From assembly GCA_001970855.1 (NCBI GenBank), contig LSSN01002304.1, forward strand, positions 1 through 30,995: a DNA stretch of 30,995 nt, in the 5' to 3' direction. Made by a program: the position numbers and the translations under genes. The stretch is from Smittium culicis (taxonomy: Eukaryota; Kickxellomycota; Harpellomycetes; Harpellales; Legeriomycetaceae). A model generated the notes under the pieces. The model was given only the letters and a program-made list of their open reading frames with translations, was not told the origin of the DNA and made no database searches. This document shows, piece after piece, positions 1 through 12,344 of this stretch (positions within the stretch are counted from its first letter, which is position 1; each line of letters starts with the position of its first letter).

Positions 1-83
1 AATTAAATTTGTTCGATTGTTTTTGTGGTTTAATAACCTAATAAAAGCATATTTTAATTCAACGAACGCTGTGATCTTGCGTA

Positions 84-266
84 ATGGAACTATCGATATT
101 AGTTCCAGAAAACTGGCCAACATTAGTTGGGCAAGCGCTGCCTTTAATAATCCTAAGCCTCTATAAGGAATTGGTTATGGCAGGTAAAATTTTATTCCTA
201 AATAAGCTGGAACATTTAACCTGTGTCGATCCTATAATTGAAATCAGCCTTGTCAGCAAAAAATAA
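84..266 (+). other. Short unrecognised ORF (60 codons)
   Basis: An ATG-to-TAA frame of 60 codons, slightly richer in GC than the DNA after it. Its middle (residues about 15-45) is hydrophobic and could form one or two membrane helices. There is a very loose resemblance to the first helices of MATE-type transporters, but it is too short and weak to name. It has no recognisable domain and no coding neighbour. It may be a leftover fragment of a host gene or transposon, or a chance frame. Confidence 0.15.
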
Positions 267-1561
267 AAATAGTATGCGTATGAGGTGAATCCAGTATAAA
301 CTCACATTTATATTATGAAAATTTAGCAATAAAATTGAAACAGTTATGGATTAATTGCTACAAAAAATAAGTGTTCGGAAATTTTTTGAAATAGATAACA
401 CGAGGAAATTAATGTTTTTAAAATTCAAAGGCAACTAAATTATAGCACTAATAAAAACTAAAAAAGTAAAATTTAATGGTAAAAAAATAGACTATCTAGA
501 GAAATCATTCTACAGAAAATTATATAAATATATAGCCACATCATACTTTAATGGGCCAAATATGTGGAATATCGCTCAAGAATTCTATGAAAAAATAGGG
601 AAAATAGGGAAATTAGGTTGAATTTTAGAAATTATAGCACTAAAACTTACTAAATTTAATTCTTATCTATAAAAAAGTATATTAATAATAATTTAAAGAA
701 AAATTATGACAAAATTATTCGATTTTTAATTTTTGATGATACTAAACCAGTAATATTGTGGTACGGAGCTAAAATTATAAGTATATACTGAAAAGTAAAT
801 ACTTTCTGGAAAAATAGATGTACAGAAATAATTTCTAAATATGAAAAAATTAAAAGGATAAAAAATAATAAACTATTAACCATCAAAAATAATACTTATT
901 GAAGAAATAATAAATACAAAAATAATAATAATAATATGAGAAAAGTCGGAGATAAAAACCACTTTTAAAATTCATATTTTTTTTTAGGTTTCACCTGATC
1001 AAGAGAATATAACCAATCTGATACCATATCTGGATAAATCTATTGAAAATGATATTTTCAGCCAAAAAAAAGCTATCTCGAATAATACAAAGATCTAATA
1101 TTTTTTACTAAATAGCTGTGAAAACAGCTTACTAAAGATACCAGAAAGAGATATCGAATTAATGAGAGTTCCTACTCAGCATAGAGTCCAGCTATCTATA
1201 ATAATTAGTATAATAAGGAATAAAATAAGCAAAAAAACTAGTTTAAAGATGAAAAGTCACAAAATGGAAAAATTAAAAATTTAAACAAGAGAAAAAGATA
1301 TGTCAGAGGAATATTTTAAGCAAAAGAGCATGTTTACCTAATTTTTCGATCAGAAAAATCGAGGAAAGGTGTATATAAATGCATTAATTCCTCTTAGAAG
1401 TACTAATGCGTCTGTCACTGAATATGAGTTAGATGATTTCTGAGTAAAAAACATCGATTAAACAAACAAAAATTATACAAAAACCTCCACAACCATGCAG
1501 GAAGTTATGCATATGTATAATTAATAAATTATAAAAAAAAACAATAAAAAAAATCATAATA
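267..1561. other. AT-rich stretch, no gene recognised
   Basis: Very AT-rich with stops in every frame. It lies directly upstream of the LINE endonuclease remnant, so the last several hundred bases are where a LINE first ORF or 5' UTR would be expected. Short stop-free runs rich in Lys, Asn and Ile occur around 1000-1500, but I recognise no gag-like or zinc-finger motif in them. Confidence 0.4.
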
Positions 1562-2189
1562 TTAATGGATACCTTTAATGTCAAGAGTATTTCAGAATAC
1601 ATAAATGAACATTAGTTTCCATCCAAACATAAAATCATTTATTAAATCTGATATTATACACCTACAAGAAATCTTCGTTATTAGATAATACAAAAATTTT
1701 GCGTCTGTGTGATGGAAAATTAAAGTTTTTTGGTCCAAATGCACCGCTAAAATATTAATCAACGGTAAATTCTCAATTTTAGATATTCATATATATATTG
1801 AAGGCTGTGTAAACATCACATATATTTCTATTACAAATATTAACCAATTAAAAGTATTTAAACTATACTTTCCTAATAGCGCAAAAGAAAGGAAAATAAC
1901 TCTAGATTTTAAATACGAAAAACTTGTAAAAAAAATCAATAAAAAAGAATAATTTACATTTCAAGGAGACCTAAAGATGATAGAAAATAAATTTTATGAT
2001 AGAATCCTTGCAAAAAAGACAAATAAAAATGAATGTAAAGTCATAGAAATAATAGCGAGTCATTTGAAACTAATTATTTTTGTGTCTAAACGATCATCTT
2101 ATCAATATATAAATATACGGAAAGAATACTCTGGTAAATATAAATTTAGAATATACCAAGTTGAACAGGAGTACAAGAATTCGCTATAA
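1562..2189 (+). pseudogene. LINE ORF2 remnant, N-terminal part of apurinic-like endonuclease
   Basis: Remnant of the endonuclease/exonuclease/phosphatase domain that nicks target DNA for LINE retrotransposition. The order of motifs fits the family. A start resembling an N-V-x-x-I segment lies near 1570. A D-I-I-x-L-Q-E motif follows, with LQE at 1662-1670. A G-D-F-N-M-I-type motif appears as GDLKMIENKFYDR from 1965. A degenerate Y-T-W / S-R-I-D-type tail runs to 2189. The last piece (1977-2189) is open for 70 codons. Earlier parts need at least two frame changes and several stops (TAG, TAA and TGA around 1610-1720). The catalytic His-bearing end of the domain is missing here and reappears at about 7705, so the gene has been split. 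Assignment as a LINE is fairly firm; the clade is not determined. Confidence 0.7.
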
Positions 2190-3559
2190 ATCGCCAAAAA
2201 ATATTTATTATTGCTATTAGTATCAAAGATATATTCATCTATTTATAATTATGCAGTTTATTTGGTATGGGGAGCTGGTAATTTTAGGAAAGTAGGAACA
2301 CTTTGCTTACTTTTATTCAGTCAACCGAATTTATTATCTTCACATTTATAAACGTTATATCTATTCTATTTCTAACAATTGCTACGCTATTATTCTATAT
2401 TTACTATATAGTAGTTGCATTTGAAAATAGATAATGTTAAAATTAGTTTTTTTTTCTGTAAGTATAGAGAACTATACTTATAGTCTTGTTGGAAATATAG
2501 CACTTATGGATTTCAGGTTAAACACCAATATCCCCGTATAAAAAGTGCATGGTTCGATAAATCGATTAATCGTTATAATTTTTCAGTTAACCATTACTAA
2601 ATGCATGAAAAATTTTAGACAGTTTAAACCTTATCAAAAAAATTAACTTTTGAAATTATTATTAATAGGTAAATTAAATAATTTCGAGCAAAAATCGATT
2701 CGCTGGTCCAATTGATTACAATTGCAATATTTATCAAATATAATTACATTTCTAAAATCGCTAGCAATTTTAATCAATTGATAATTTCTGAATATGTATT
2801 TAATTATTGTAAAAAAATATCAAAATAGACATATAATCATAAAAAAAATTGATAAATAACCGATAAAAAAAGCAAATTTTATTAAAATTCAGATTTTATA
2901 AAGGTTGAATTTCAACCTTTTACTCAATTTATAAATAATAACATATTAAAATTTTACAAAAAAAATAATCCTTTATAACAGTTTTATAATACATAATGCT
3001 AAATAGTCATATAAAATATTTAACTAGCAACAAAATTAATCTAAATTACTAATAAAAATTTATTTATTATAATATTTTTACAGCTGTAGTTACTAAATAT
3101 GCCAGATAATTTTATTTTGATTAGATATCCATATTCGTAAAAAATACCTGAAATGTGGAAAAATTTAAAATTTCATTATAAAGATAGTAAAAAGCTTAAT
3201 TTTATACACTCTAGCCAAATATTTTAACATCACAATACAAAAGCTTTGCTAAAATATCAGTGATTCGCATATATTTATTACTAAAGGGTGATGAAGTATT
3301 AAAATTTACAGTTAATAAAAAAAATTCAAACTTATTAAAGTCTCAAAATAATATTACATATTTTTTATGAATAAATCGCAAGTCTCCTCATAATTTTGTA
3401 TCCAAGCTAATTGTAGTAGATAAAATATCATTTTATACATTAGAAAACACTGCTGAGATCCAGAAAGAGCAGAAGGTCAAAATATTATAAAATTCCTTCT
3501 ATTTAAAATGGTTTAAATATTAAGTTTATGGAATATGAGATGAATTAAAAATTAAGACT
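2190..3559. other. AT-rich stretch inside the split LINE, no gene recognised
   Basis: No protein motif is seen. This should contain the 5' end of the hAT element, including a BED zinc finger if one was present, but I cannot find it. A perfect 8-bp inverted repeat with a 6-nt loop lies at 2459-2480 (TAAGTATA / TATACTTA). Several short ATCGAT/CGATAA motifs occur around 2555-2580, which could be subterminal transposon motifs. I could not match them to the other side. Confidence 0.35.
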
Positions 3560-4565
3560 AGAGAATTTATAAGAAATAGAATAGATTCAGCTGAAAATTT
3601 ATCGATATTATTGGATGAATGGACTTCTATGAGAAACATAAGGTTTATGGGAATAAACTTACACACCAAATACAAGGATATGATATACCTTGGAATGAAT
3701 AATGATATAAAATTCTATGCTCGCAAGTAAGTCATCTTGTATAGTAAAAAATAAATTACTTGAATTTGACTTAGAAATAAAAAAGTATAATGTACCAGTT
3801 ATGGTTAAAATGTGAAAACTTTTGAAAATTCACAACCAATTTTGATTAGTTCATGATATTCATTTGGCTGGCATAGTCGTATTATATTAAAAATTAGAAA
3901 TCGATTAGATAAACATGATTCAGATTATTTAATTAATTTTAAAAATTTTCCATAAAATTTCATCTGAAAGATTTGAATTTAAATAATGTACTAAATTCAG
4001 AATGCTATAGCAATAATTCAGTCGAGAGAACTCATGCTCAACAGCATACCTAGGGTTTTTAGGCTGTAATTATTTATTAAATATAAATATTTCTGACGAT
4101 TTTAAACTATCAACAAATAAATTTAGAAAATTGCTAAGTTTTTTAGAAAATTTCCTCTTAAATACGACAATCAGCAAAAAAAAAAGTATTTTTTTAGAAA
4201 AGTGAAAAGGTTAGAAGTTGACTGCAAAAAAAAAAAGGAATTCTGAATTTTATGTTAAAAGCTTTTATGGAGATAGACTCTGATAAAAAAACATTCTCAG
4301 TATAAGTGCATGCAAATTATTTCCTGTCGATTCGAGATAATTTTTAGATCAAATTAGTATAAGTATTAGAAATAGAAGAACTTTCTTCACAGTATTGTTT
4401 AAGAAGAGATTCTGATAATTTCAAATCCTAAAAAATATTTGATTTTTTAATCGAAAACCTATTGGAATTAAAAATTGATCTTGGTATAAGATTTTTTAAT
4501 TCTATAATTAAAATAATTAAAAACATACGAATTATTAGCTACGAAAGCTTACAAAATATTAATCA
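3560..4565 (+). pseudogene. hAT-family transposase remnant, catalytic region
   Basis: Decayed hAT (cut-and-paste DNA transposon) transposase. The frame from 3563 carries an L-D-E-W-T-S motif (Asp-Glu-Trp at 3614-3622), followed by a segment like the I-N-L-H strand of hAT RNase H-like domains, and is open to a TAA near 3730. Further on, V-M-V-K-M, then L-x-H-D-I-H-L-A (His at 3853 and 3862), matches the hAT motif that normally reads C-x-x-H-x-x-x-L. About 4080-4560 contains pieces resembling the helical insertion and the stretch before the C-terminal dimerisation region. Stops (TGA near 3811 and 3844, TAA elsewhere) and frameshifts make it inactive. The C-terminal dimerisation domain is displaced to 5984-6115 by an insertion. 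Confidence 0.7.
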
Positions 4566-4799
4566 ATCGAAGCGAGTTTATTTGTCATATTCGAAATCAT
4601 AATATGCTTTCCATACTGAGTTGTATTATACAACAGATTAAATTACGAAAATGATTAATTAGATGTCTCGGTTTTTGTTTTTCAAATCGAGCGCCCAGCA
4701 TAAATAATATTAAAGCATAAAAAAATTTTTTTGAGCTACAAAACCTTATTACAAAATAAATAGAAATAATTCCTGTAATATCTACTAAAGAGAGATACT

Positions 4800-5079
4800 A
4801 CTCAAGTTTCAGTGTGTAAGTTTGACGCCCTCCGTATAGTTTAACTTAGTTTATTAGTAGTTCTTAGTTATTATTAAATAAATTTATTATTCCTATAATT
4901 TCTTAGTATTGCCTTGGTGGCTTTAGTAATTGTCTAAGTGACTTTATAAGTGTTAGTCTTAGTGACTTTATAGTTGATTATTAGTCTTGGTGACTTTTTC
5001 TTGGTGAGCCGTTTTGGGTAGTTATCTCAAGTTGCTGTTCTGTTCCTTTAGGACTGTTTATCTGGTTATAATTATTATT
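4800..5079 (+). repeat. GC-richer leader-like segment with degenerate 22-28 bp tandem repeats
   Basis: Clearly richer in GC than the flanking hAT remnant and directly upstream of the broken ORF at 5080. Four to five imperfect units built on C-T-T-(A/G)-G-T-G-A-C-T-T-T-A lie at about 4912-4933, 4934-4957, 4958-4985, 4986-4999 and 5000-5015. With the ORF it probably forms the 5' end (LTR or leader) of a retroelement inserted in the hAT transposon. No second LTR is seen, so the class is not established. Confidence 0.4.
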
Positions 5080-5475
5080 ATGTTTAGTGATTTTGATTTA
5101 AGTGTTAGGTGCAGTCAGTAAGACTTAGCGCCTGAGGTGTTAGTTTGGCGAGAGGTGAAGCCAGAGGTGGATAGTAGTAGTGAGTAATCCGACGACTCTA
5201 CTTCTATCCCTTCTCTGGTTAACCGGGAACCAGAGCTAGGGAGTACGGACATCGAAGAGGAACTTAGTAGGATGTTCTCTTCGATGGTTGTGACCCCTCG
5301 TGCGGACTACTATAGTGTAGCTAGACCTTTGTCTACACTAAGGGTAGAAGGAGAGATGACTTTCAGTGACGTAGTCTCTCCAGGGGCTCAAAGATATGCT
5401 AGATTAGGGTACTATCCCTTAGCTCTAACACAGAATTACGAAGTGAAAAGCTTCTACCCAGGGGACTGGGTATAG
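5080..5475 (+). pseudogene. Broken acidic ORF, possible retroelement Gag start
   Basis: An ATG at 5080 opens a 131-codon frame with two internal TAA stops (5119-5121 and 5185-5187) and a TAG at 5473-5475. The part from 5188 on is open and not low-complexity. The N-terminal half is acidic and Ser-rich; the C-terminal half is mixed, with Pro, Tyr and Arg and ending near P-G-D-W-V. I do not recognise a domain. Position after a repeat-bearing leader, higher GC and acidic start suggest the N-terminus of a retroelement Gag that is truncated on its 3' side. A captured host gene fragment is the alternative. Confidence 0.4.
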
Positions 5476-5983
5476 GAACAAGCTTGCGACACTACAAAAT
5501 TAAAAATTTTTGGTGGTATTAGAATTCAAATAGAATTATTTGATCATGCAGGTGTTAATTAAACATAAATACTAAAATTACAACGCCTCTAGCCAGAGAA
5601 TAAATGATCAGGGTTGATGATTTGTAATATATGCTTTTTATCAATATTAAATAAAAACAAAAAAAAACTTTTTTGCTAATTCGGGTTGAATTAAAGAGAT
5701 AAAGATTAATATCTTTTAATTATGTTTCATATATTATTTATCAATATTTAAATTTTTATATTTAAATGGCACATTTCTCCGATAGGAAAATGATGTCGGA
5801 AAATAATAGATATTCACTTTATCAAATATATTCCTTAAATAAAATGCCCTGTAAGATAATTAAAAAGATTTTTTTTTATTATTAGAAATAAAGTATTAAA
5901 AAATACATTTAATATATCTATAATATTTTTTTTCTATACACAACATAGGAACCAATCCTAAGTCTCTAAATTAATTTTATAAA
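5476..5983. other. AT-rich gap between inserted segment and hAT 3' end
   Basis: No recognisable gene. Base composition returns to the AT-rich level of the hAT remnant after about 5500, so the right end of the inserted segment is probably near 5480-5520. The remainder may be decayed hAT coding sequence linking to the dimerisation domain. Confidence 0.35.
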
Positions 5984-6115
5984 ATTTTATTGACTGTTAC
6001 TCAAACATCTGCTGAAGCTGAAAAACGATTTAGTGAGTTAGGGATTTTTATTACGAAGTTAAGAATCAGATTATATGACAAAAAGATACATATCATACTA
6101 AAAACCCGATCATGA
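5984..6115 (+). pseudogene. hAT C-terminal dimerisation domain remnant
   Basis: The frame from 5987 to the TGA at 6113-6115 reads T-S-A-E-A-E-K-R-F-S-E-L-G, followed by I-T-K-L-R-x-R-L. This is the hallmark S-x-A-E-R-x-F-S / K-R-L block of the hAT dimerisation domain (Dimer_Tnp_hAT), which holds transposase subunits together. It lies in the same orientation as the catalytic remnant at 3560-4565 and about 1.4 kb downstream. The extra spacing is explained by the GC-richer insertion at 4800-5480. Confidence 0.75.
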
Positions 6116-7689
6116 TTAATTAATCAAGGTGTATTCTAAAAGTAAGAATAGTCACAAATAGTTTAAAGTTGTTATTAAAATTAAAGTTATTATACTAAAA
6201 CTTTTATTAGATGGATAATACTAACTTTAGTTTAAAAATTCATATTTTTTGTAATATTTTCAACTAATTATTAAAATAAAAAAATTAATTTATACAACTT
6301 AGTAATTTAAAAATTTTTTATAATTGAAGAGTGAAATCTGATACTTTTATTTTTATATTTAAGATAAAATATAATTGTGAATGTAACGTATTTGTTTTTT
6401 ATATTTTATAGATGTTTATAATCCTAGTTATAAATATTATTCTTTCTATTGCAAAAAAAAAATAAAAATAAAGGTGGCTACAGTTTAATTATTAATTATA
6501 GTATACAAATATAATATTTTGCGGTATTATATATCTATTAACAAAAAAAAAAACGTCTTTATTAGATTCATAATTCAACATATATTCGGTAGAAGATTGA
6601 CTTGATTTATGCTGTGTATAGCAATACAAAATATTATAAGTGAATCATAAACAAACTAATATGAATAATATAAAACATGCTATGCGATTCAAACATAAAT
6701 TAAATTCAAAAATATTATAAAAAAGTTAGAAGATAAAGAATAATGAAAGAGGATCCACGAAATTAAATAGAATACAATTAAAATTGAAATAGAAATAAAT
6801 TATTGAAAAATTATTGAAACTATAGAAATATGAAGTATAAAAAAAGTTAATATCTCTTATTTGGGAGATTAATTCGTGGATTAAAGCTTTTTGGATTTTA
6901 ATTATCCTAATCAAAAATATTATCTTTTATGAAAAGCATTTGTCTGCATAAAACAATTAGTTTGAATGCAATATTTTTCTGTCTTAGCATTGTTTTTAAT
7001 GAACTTTTTAACAAAAAGTCAATATTTATAATCTAATTGTTGTATAAAATTAAATAAAAGCTTTCTTGAATTAAAATATGGTATTTCTAATAGCTCCAAA
7101 TTTCGTTCGAAAAATTATTTATAAGTTTATTATGTAGTTTTAGATACTAATTTTGCGAAATAAATTGATTAAAAAAATTAATTCTAACTCTAAAAAATAC
7201 TTTAATTGAGTTTTATCACTTTTTTCTTATAAAATTATAGATTAAACTAAAAAAAAATCCTTTTAATCATTTAAAAAGATATGATATTTTTTTAAAAATT
7301 TATATATCAATATCCAAAAACACTTAATTCAACTAGTATAATGTAGGTAAATAATAGATATCAAAATTATATTGAAAAATGCTAAATTTTTTCGAAACTT
7401 TATATAATTAATTGTAAAACGTTTTTTTAACCATGATTTAATCATAGATGCATTAAAATAAAATTTGACCTTTCAACACTCAATTTAAACAAAGAAAAAA
7501 TAAAATAATGTTAAATTTGGTTTGAAGCTTTATATTCTTTTATTCAAAGCCGAAAAGTTTCCTCTTATCTCTATAGGGTAAAAATACCTTTCTGTACCCC
7601 GTAAAAATTGTACTTTAAAATATTATTGATTCTAATATATCTCATAATAGTCATTCACAACAAGAAAGCGAATATAAATACCACTATTC
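6116..7689. other. AT-rich stretch, no gene recognised
   Basis: Stops in all frames and only short spurious ORFs. It should hold the 3' end of the hAT element and the junction back into the LINE (near 7650-7700). I could not identify an 8-bp target duplication or terminal inverted repeats by eye. Confidence 0.35.
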
Positions 7690-9175
7690 TTAGTAAAAAT
7701 GCTATTCATCCCAATAATCATAGTACAGTGGCTATTACAAATAGATTTTCAGTTAAATGATTGTTTCATTTCACTTACACCTATAGCTGGAAGTTGAATG
7801 AAAATTTTTTAAGTGATTTGAATTTATCAAATAATATTAATATAAATGGATAGATAATTTTACTCGTGAAATGGTAGAATTAACTTAAAGAAATGATTAA
7901 AAAAAGTCTTTAAAATTATGGAAATTTTAGAAATATAACCAATAAACTAATCAATCTAGCAATTAAATCCAAATCAACTCACGAGTTTTTACATGTAATT
8001 TTCACTAGCGAGGAAAATAAAGAATTATATAAAATTTGTATTCTAGAGAATGTTTTTGTATTAACATATTAATAAGACATTTTTTTATGGAATAGTAATA
8101 CGCTCTTGAGATAATTAGTCGGAAAAAACGAAAAATGAATATATATTTCTACGTATTACTATATTTTATAGAAAAGAATATGATTGTAAGTGAACTTGAA
8201 AATAAAAACGGAAAAGTAATGAAAGAAAAAAAAGGATTGGAATGAAGTGTATTTTTTTCATAGAACTTAGTTCCAAAATGAACATGCTTTTCCCACTATC
8301 TAATCAGTCTTAATATTATCTATCACAAAAATATTTAATATACATGGAACAGAGGTCCAAGGTAAAAAGTAAAAGTTAGCGAAATTATTGAGGATATGGA
8401 GGAATTACCTTAGAATAAATCTGTATGCCGATATGGGCTACGTTTTTGATTCAATAAAAAGTTTAATTGAAAATCATCAAATCATCTCGTTTATACATTC
8501 AATAAACTGGGATTAATTAAAAAGCTGAAACGATTGAATTACGGGGAAAAAATATTATTAATTCCTGAAAATGGTGACTTATATTTCATGAAAACTACAG
8601 GCTAATAACCCTTTAAAATTTTGACAAAAAATCATATAAAATTCTAACCAAGATACTTCGAAATGAAATTAGGAAAAATAATTGATAATTACCAATCATA
8701 TATTATTAAAATCAAAGAAATTTACTTCAAAATACACGCCACTAATTTTATATTTAAAAATAGTAAATTCAATCATAAAAATATCAATGGGTAGCTGTAT
8801 ATTGTCAACCGAGAAAAAAAAATACAGAATTTATTAGTACTAACAGTTCTAAAGTCACAAGGTAATTAGTTTTAACCGACTTTTTGTGAAAATATTAAAA
8901 ATATATTTAAAGAAAAAAAGGGTACGCAAAATAAATACACATGCTGAAAATAATAATAATCGTCAAGTACTCAGAAAAAACGACCATACATATATTAATT
9001 TCAAAAGAAATAATTGTCGAGCCATTCATCATTAGCCTAAATATAATTATTTATGGTATATCAGTGGAATATAAAGACTTGAAGCATAAAGCGTATGCAT
9101 ATGATCCGCAAATAGGGATAAGTGATTAAAATTATGAAAAAATTGTGAATGATGCCCTCAGAATTTATTAGTTAG
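7690..9175 (+). pseudogene. LINE ORF2 remnant: endonuclease end, linker and reverse transcriptase
   Basis: Continuation of the LINE after the hAT insertion. N-N-H-S-T-V-A-I near 7711-7735 corresponds to the S-D-H end of the endonuclease. It is followed by a W-K-L-N-x-x-x-L-x-D segment (about 7790-7825) typical of LINE linkers. RT begins near 8560 with I-P-x-N-G-D-L, then P-F-K-I-L-T-K and I-I-D-N-Y-Q-S (about 8610-8705), matching RT fingers. The palm motif A-Y-A-D-D appears as A-Y-A-Y-D at 9091-9105, so one catalytic Asp has become Tyr (GAT to TAT). Many stops and frame changes occur. RT thumb, Cys-rich end and poly(A) tail are not seen, so the 3' end is lost or unrecognisable. Confidence 0.65.
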
Positions 9176-12100
9176 CTTGCAATGTGAAAAATTAACTCAA
9201 ACAAATATATATATATAAAACTACAAATAAAATTTTTTAACTTGGTTTTTACCTGGTTCTGTATGCTTATTGCAGTTTAATGAAGTTTAATTTGGTTTAA
9301 TAAATGATTTAATTGATTTTAATAAAAATTAAATTTGATTTGGTTTAGTTTTAAATTGAAATATATATAAGATGAAAAAGGTTAATTAAATAAATCACAA
9401 TATTTACATTAATAAAATTACTCGTTAATGAGAGTTTAATATTTAATAATTTATTCGTGCGAAAAGAATATGATTCTATCAAAATTTTTAAGTGATAAGA
9501 AAAGAAATTTTTGTTATATTTTGATAATCAAAAAAAGGTGAAAATTTCGGGCCATATAATGTAGTCGAATAATTCAACTACTACCTTAATTTACGATTAA
9601 GGATTTTGGTATCAAAAAGCAGAAAAAAATTTTATATCGGGTATTAAATTTGAATCCTGTGTTAAAGTGTGTAAGAATAAAATAAAATAAATGATAATTT
9701 GAAAGAAAGCTTAGACAAAAAATTGTTAAAAACGTTCGATTTTTTATTTGATAAGGTAAAAGGTGCTATAAAATTTTACTTCAATTAAAATTAACAAAAA
9801 TACAGTGTTGGTTATGAGTTTTAAGTTCAGTACTTTTTACTCGAACAAAATAAAGTTATAACGCAAGAAAATAGAAGGAAATTAGTATATCAAAATTTGG
9901 GAATTAAAATTTCTTATCAAAGTTGTCGACCTTTCATTATTATTTTTTCACTTTAGTTTATATACTGATTATCCACTAATCTTATTTTCATCTTTATACT
10001 TCACATAGGTCGTATTCCGTGGATAATTTTTCTTTTTTCTCGAAGTTCATTCTTTGTAATAGTTTTATTTATTTATATGTTAATAATAAATTAATAATAC
10101 TATTGGCTAAATCATATTTCTTTTTAATCGTTTGTATTTGTTATTCTCTTTCTGGAATTTCGTGGTTTCTAATCAACTAAATAGCTATTTTTCTTTATAA
10201 AAAAAAGTTTTGTGTTAATAAAAAACTTTGCTTAAAAATTTGATGTTAAAAATAAATTTGGTTTCAATAATAAATTTTTTGCTAATGATAAAGATTTGTG
10301 AATAATAAAATTGATTTCAACAAAGAAAATTTATTTTAAAAAGTACAATTTTAAACTTTGTCAATAAAAACTTGTAGACGTGCGCTATTTTAGCACTACT
10401 ACAATAATACCCTAAAATATAGGAATAAAAATGAAGAACAAAATCAACTAAATTGAGTATAAAATAAAATAGATAAAGGGAAAATATGTTCTAAAAGAAT
10501 TTTATAGAATATTAAATTTATGTAATAATACAATTAATTCAAACATTGAGAATTTACATATAAACGATCTACTTAACCGCGTTAATGAAAAAAAATTGCG
10601 GTATTAATAATTCATCTGTAGTGATTAATTTATGAAATATATAAAAAACAAACATCTTTTCGACAGAATACCAGAGTATTGTTGATCAGATAAAAAAGCT
10701 CATAGACCAGCCAAAAATTTCAAATAATTCGTGATTTTTTTTAAATCAGAGGCGGTTTCAATCAAATTCAACCAAGAAAATATTTACAAGAAATTAGTCG
10801 ATACAAGTAGCAGTTTAAAAATAGTAAAGTATCTATAAAAGGGAAATTAATGTCATCAAAAACCCCCAGTATTATCTAAAATTTTGTACTTGACTCATTA
10901 ATACCAATAATAATGAATTTATATCAAGGAAAAAACCTCTAATAGATAGATTTATCAACCTATCGAACAGCGATTTAGTGGAAAGGTTATTAAACATTCA
11001 TCGCAGAATTCAATATCAATCCTTAAGCTTTTTCTCCATAAATTAGAGTTTTTTATTTGATGCGATTAGAAATTCAATTATTAATATTTTTATAATTAAA
11101 TTCTATAGTTTTTGAAATGAAAGTTTCTCTGCGACAGAAAAATCATAAAATAAGTTTATAATTGGGAATTCACACTTTCCAAAAAAAAATTACATAAAAT
11201 TTAAATTCAAATTTTTCGAATAACAACAAAAAAAATATAAACATATTTTGAGTGCAATAAACTTAATATAAATTAATAATTAAATTAATTCTTATAAATC
11301 CTAGTAATAACAAGCTATATAATCACTGTATTGTATTACAATATATATATCAATAGAAAAACCTATTCCATAATTGATTTGCTAGAGCTGGAAATTCAAA
11401 GTAGAATTAGATCTACTAAACATTAATTCATGATCAAAGAAATTATGTATAAATTGTATAAAGAGTTTTTAGCAATAAAAATAGTATATGAAGAGATTTG
11501 ACAATCTCTAACCTCCAATACTTAAATAATAATAATAATAATTTTGTGATAATGTTCAAGATTTGTCGCTAATAAATAACATCAAAAATTATTTATTAAA
11601 TTTCCACAAATGTGGATCGAATCATTAAAGCTTTCAAAAAGTATTTACAAAATAAACTGTCCAGGCATACATGACTGATCATTTTAAAATATTGAAATTC
11701 TCTCATCAAAAAAGCCAATAAGTTGTTGAAAAAAACTTGTAAAAATCAATAATAAATGAATAAAATAATAAAAAACAGAAAATTTCAGCTTGTTAATTAT
11801 TAAATATAAATCGAGCTAGAAATTTTATACAGGAGTTAAAATTTAAATAGAAATTAATAATATTCCAATAAAAAATCGTATTAGGTTAGAGATAAAAAAA
11901 AAAGTACAAAAAATCATAAATAGAGCCGAGATCAATAGATAATTAAGCATTTTCATAAAATAACACATAGACTAAAGTTTTAAATAGTAAAAAAATAAAG
12001 TTAAAGATTTACGCATATAATAGAAAATAGCCAGGAATAGATCCAAAGCTGGAAAAAATTGGGAGAAAATTCAAAATTGAACTTACTAAAAATTAAATAT

Positions 12101-12344
12101 AGCATATAAATAACTATAAGCCAAAGAATACTAGTCATAATGGCCCCACTTTTATTGAACGAATATTACTAGAGAAAAACTCAGGTCGTTGAATAAATGT
12201 TTTATTGAAAATCCACAGAAATTTAAATAGTTTAAAGAAAGATAAGAGAGTATCACTTATAACTTAGGATTTAGAAGGCTATATAATTTGATTGAGTTTT
12301 TTTTTGCTTTTATTAACCGTCGTAAATTCTAAGATTTAAACCTG
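9176..12344. other. Long AT-rich stretch, no gene recognised
   Basis: More than 3 kb with stops in every frame. It begins with a TTTAATTTGGTTTAA-like low-complexity run (9260-9350). Short stop-free runs around 10740-10870 and 12000-12200 look like decayed coding sequence but match nothing I know. They could be LINE 3' sequence or another element. Tandem hairpins at 9561-9602 are listed separately. Confidence 0.4.
9561..9602. other. Two adjacent inverted repeats (possible hairpins)
   Basis: GTAGTCGAA at 9561-9569 pairs with TTCAACTAC at 9573-9581, with one mismatch and a 3-nt loop. Two bases later CCTTAAT at 9584-9590 pairs perfectly with ATTAAGG at 9596-9602 over a 5-nt loop. No gene or terminator context is visible, and function is unknown. 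Confidence 0.4.

Noticed and set aside
8941..9129. 62-codon plus-strand ORF considered as an independent gene
   Set aside because: Its end carries the degenerate A-Y-A-D-D palm motif, so it belongs to the decayed LINE RT.
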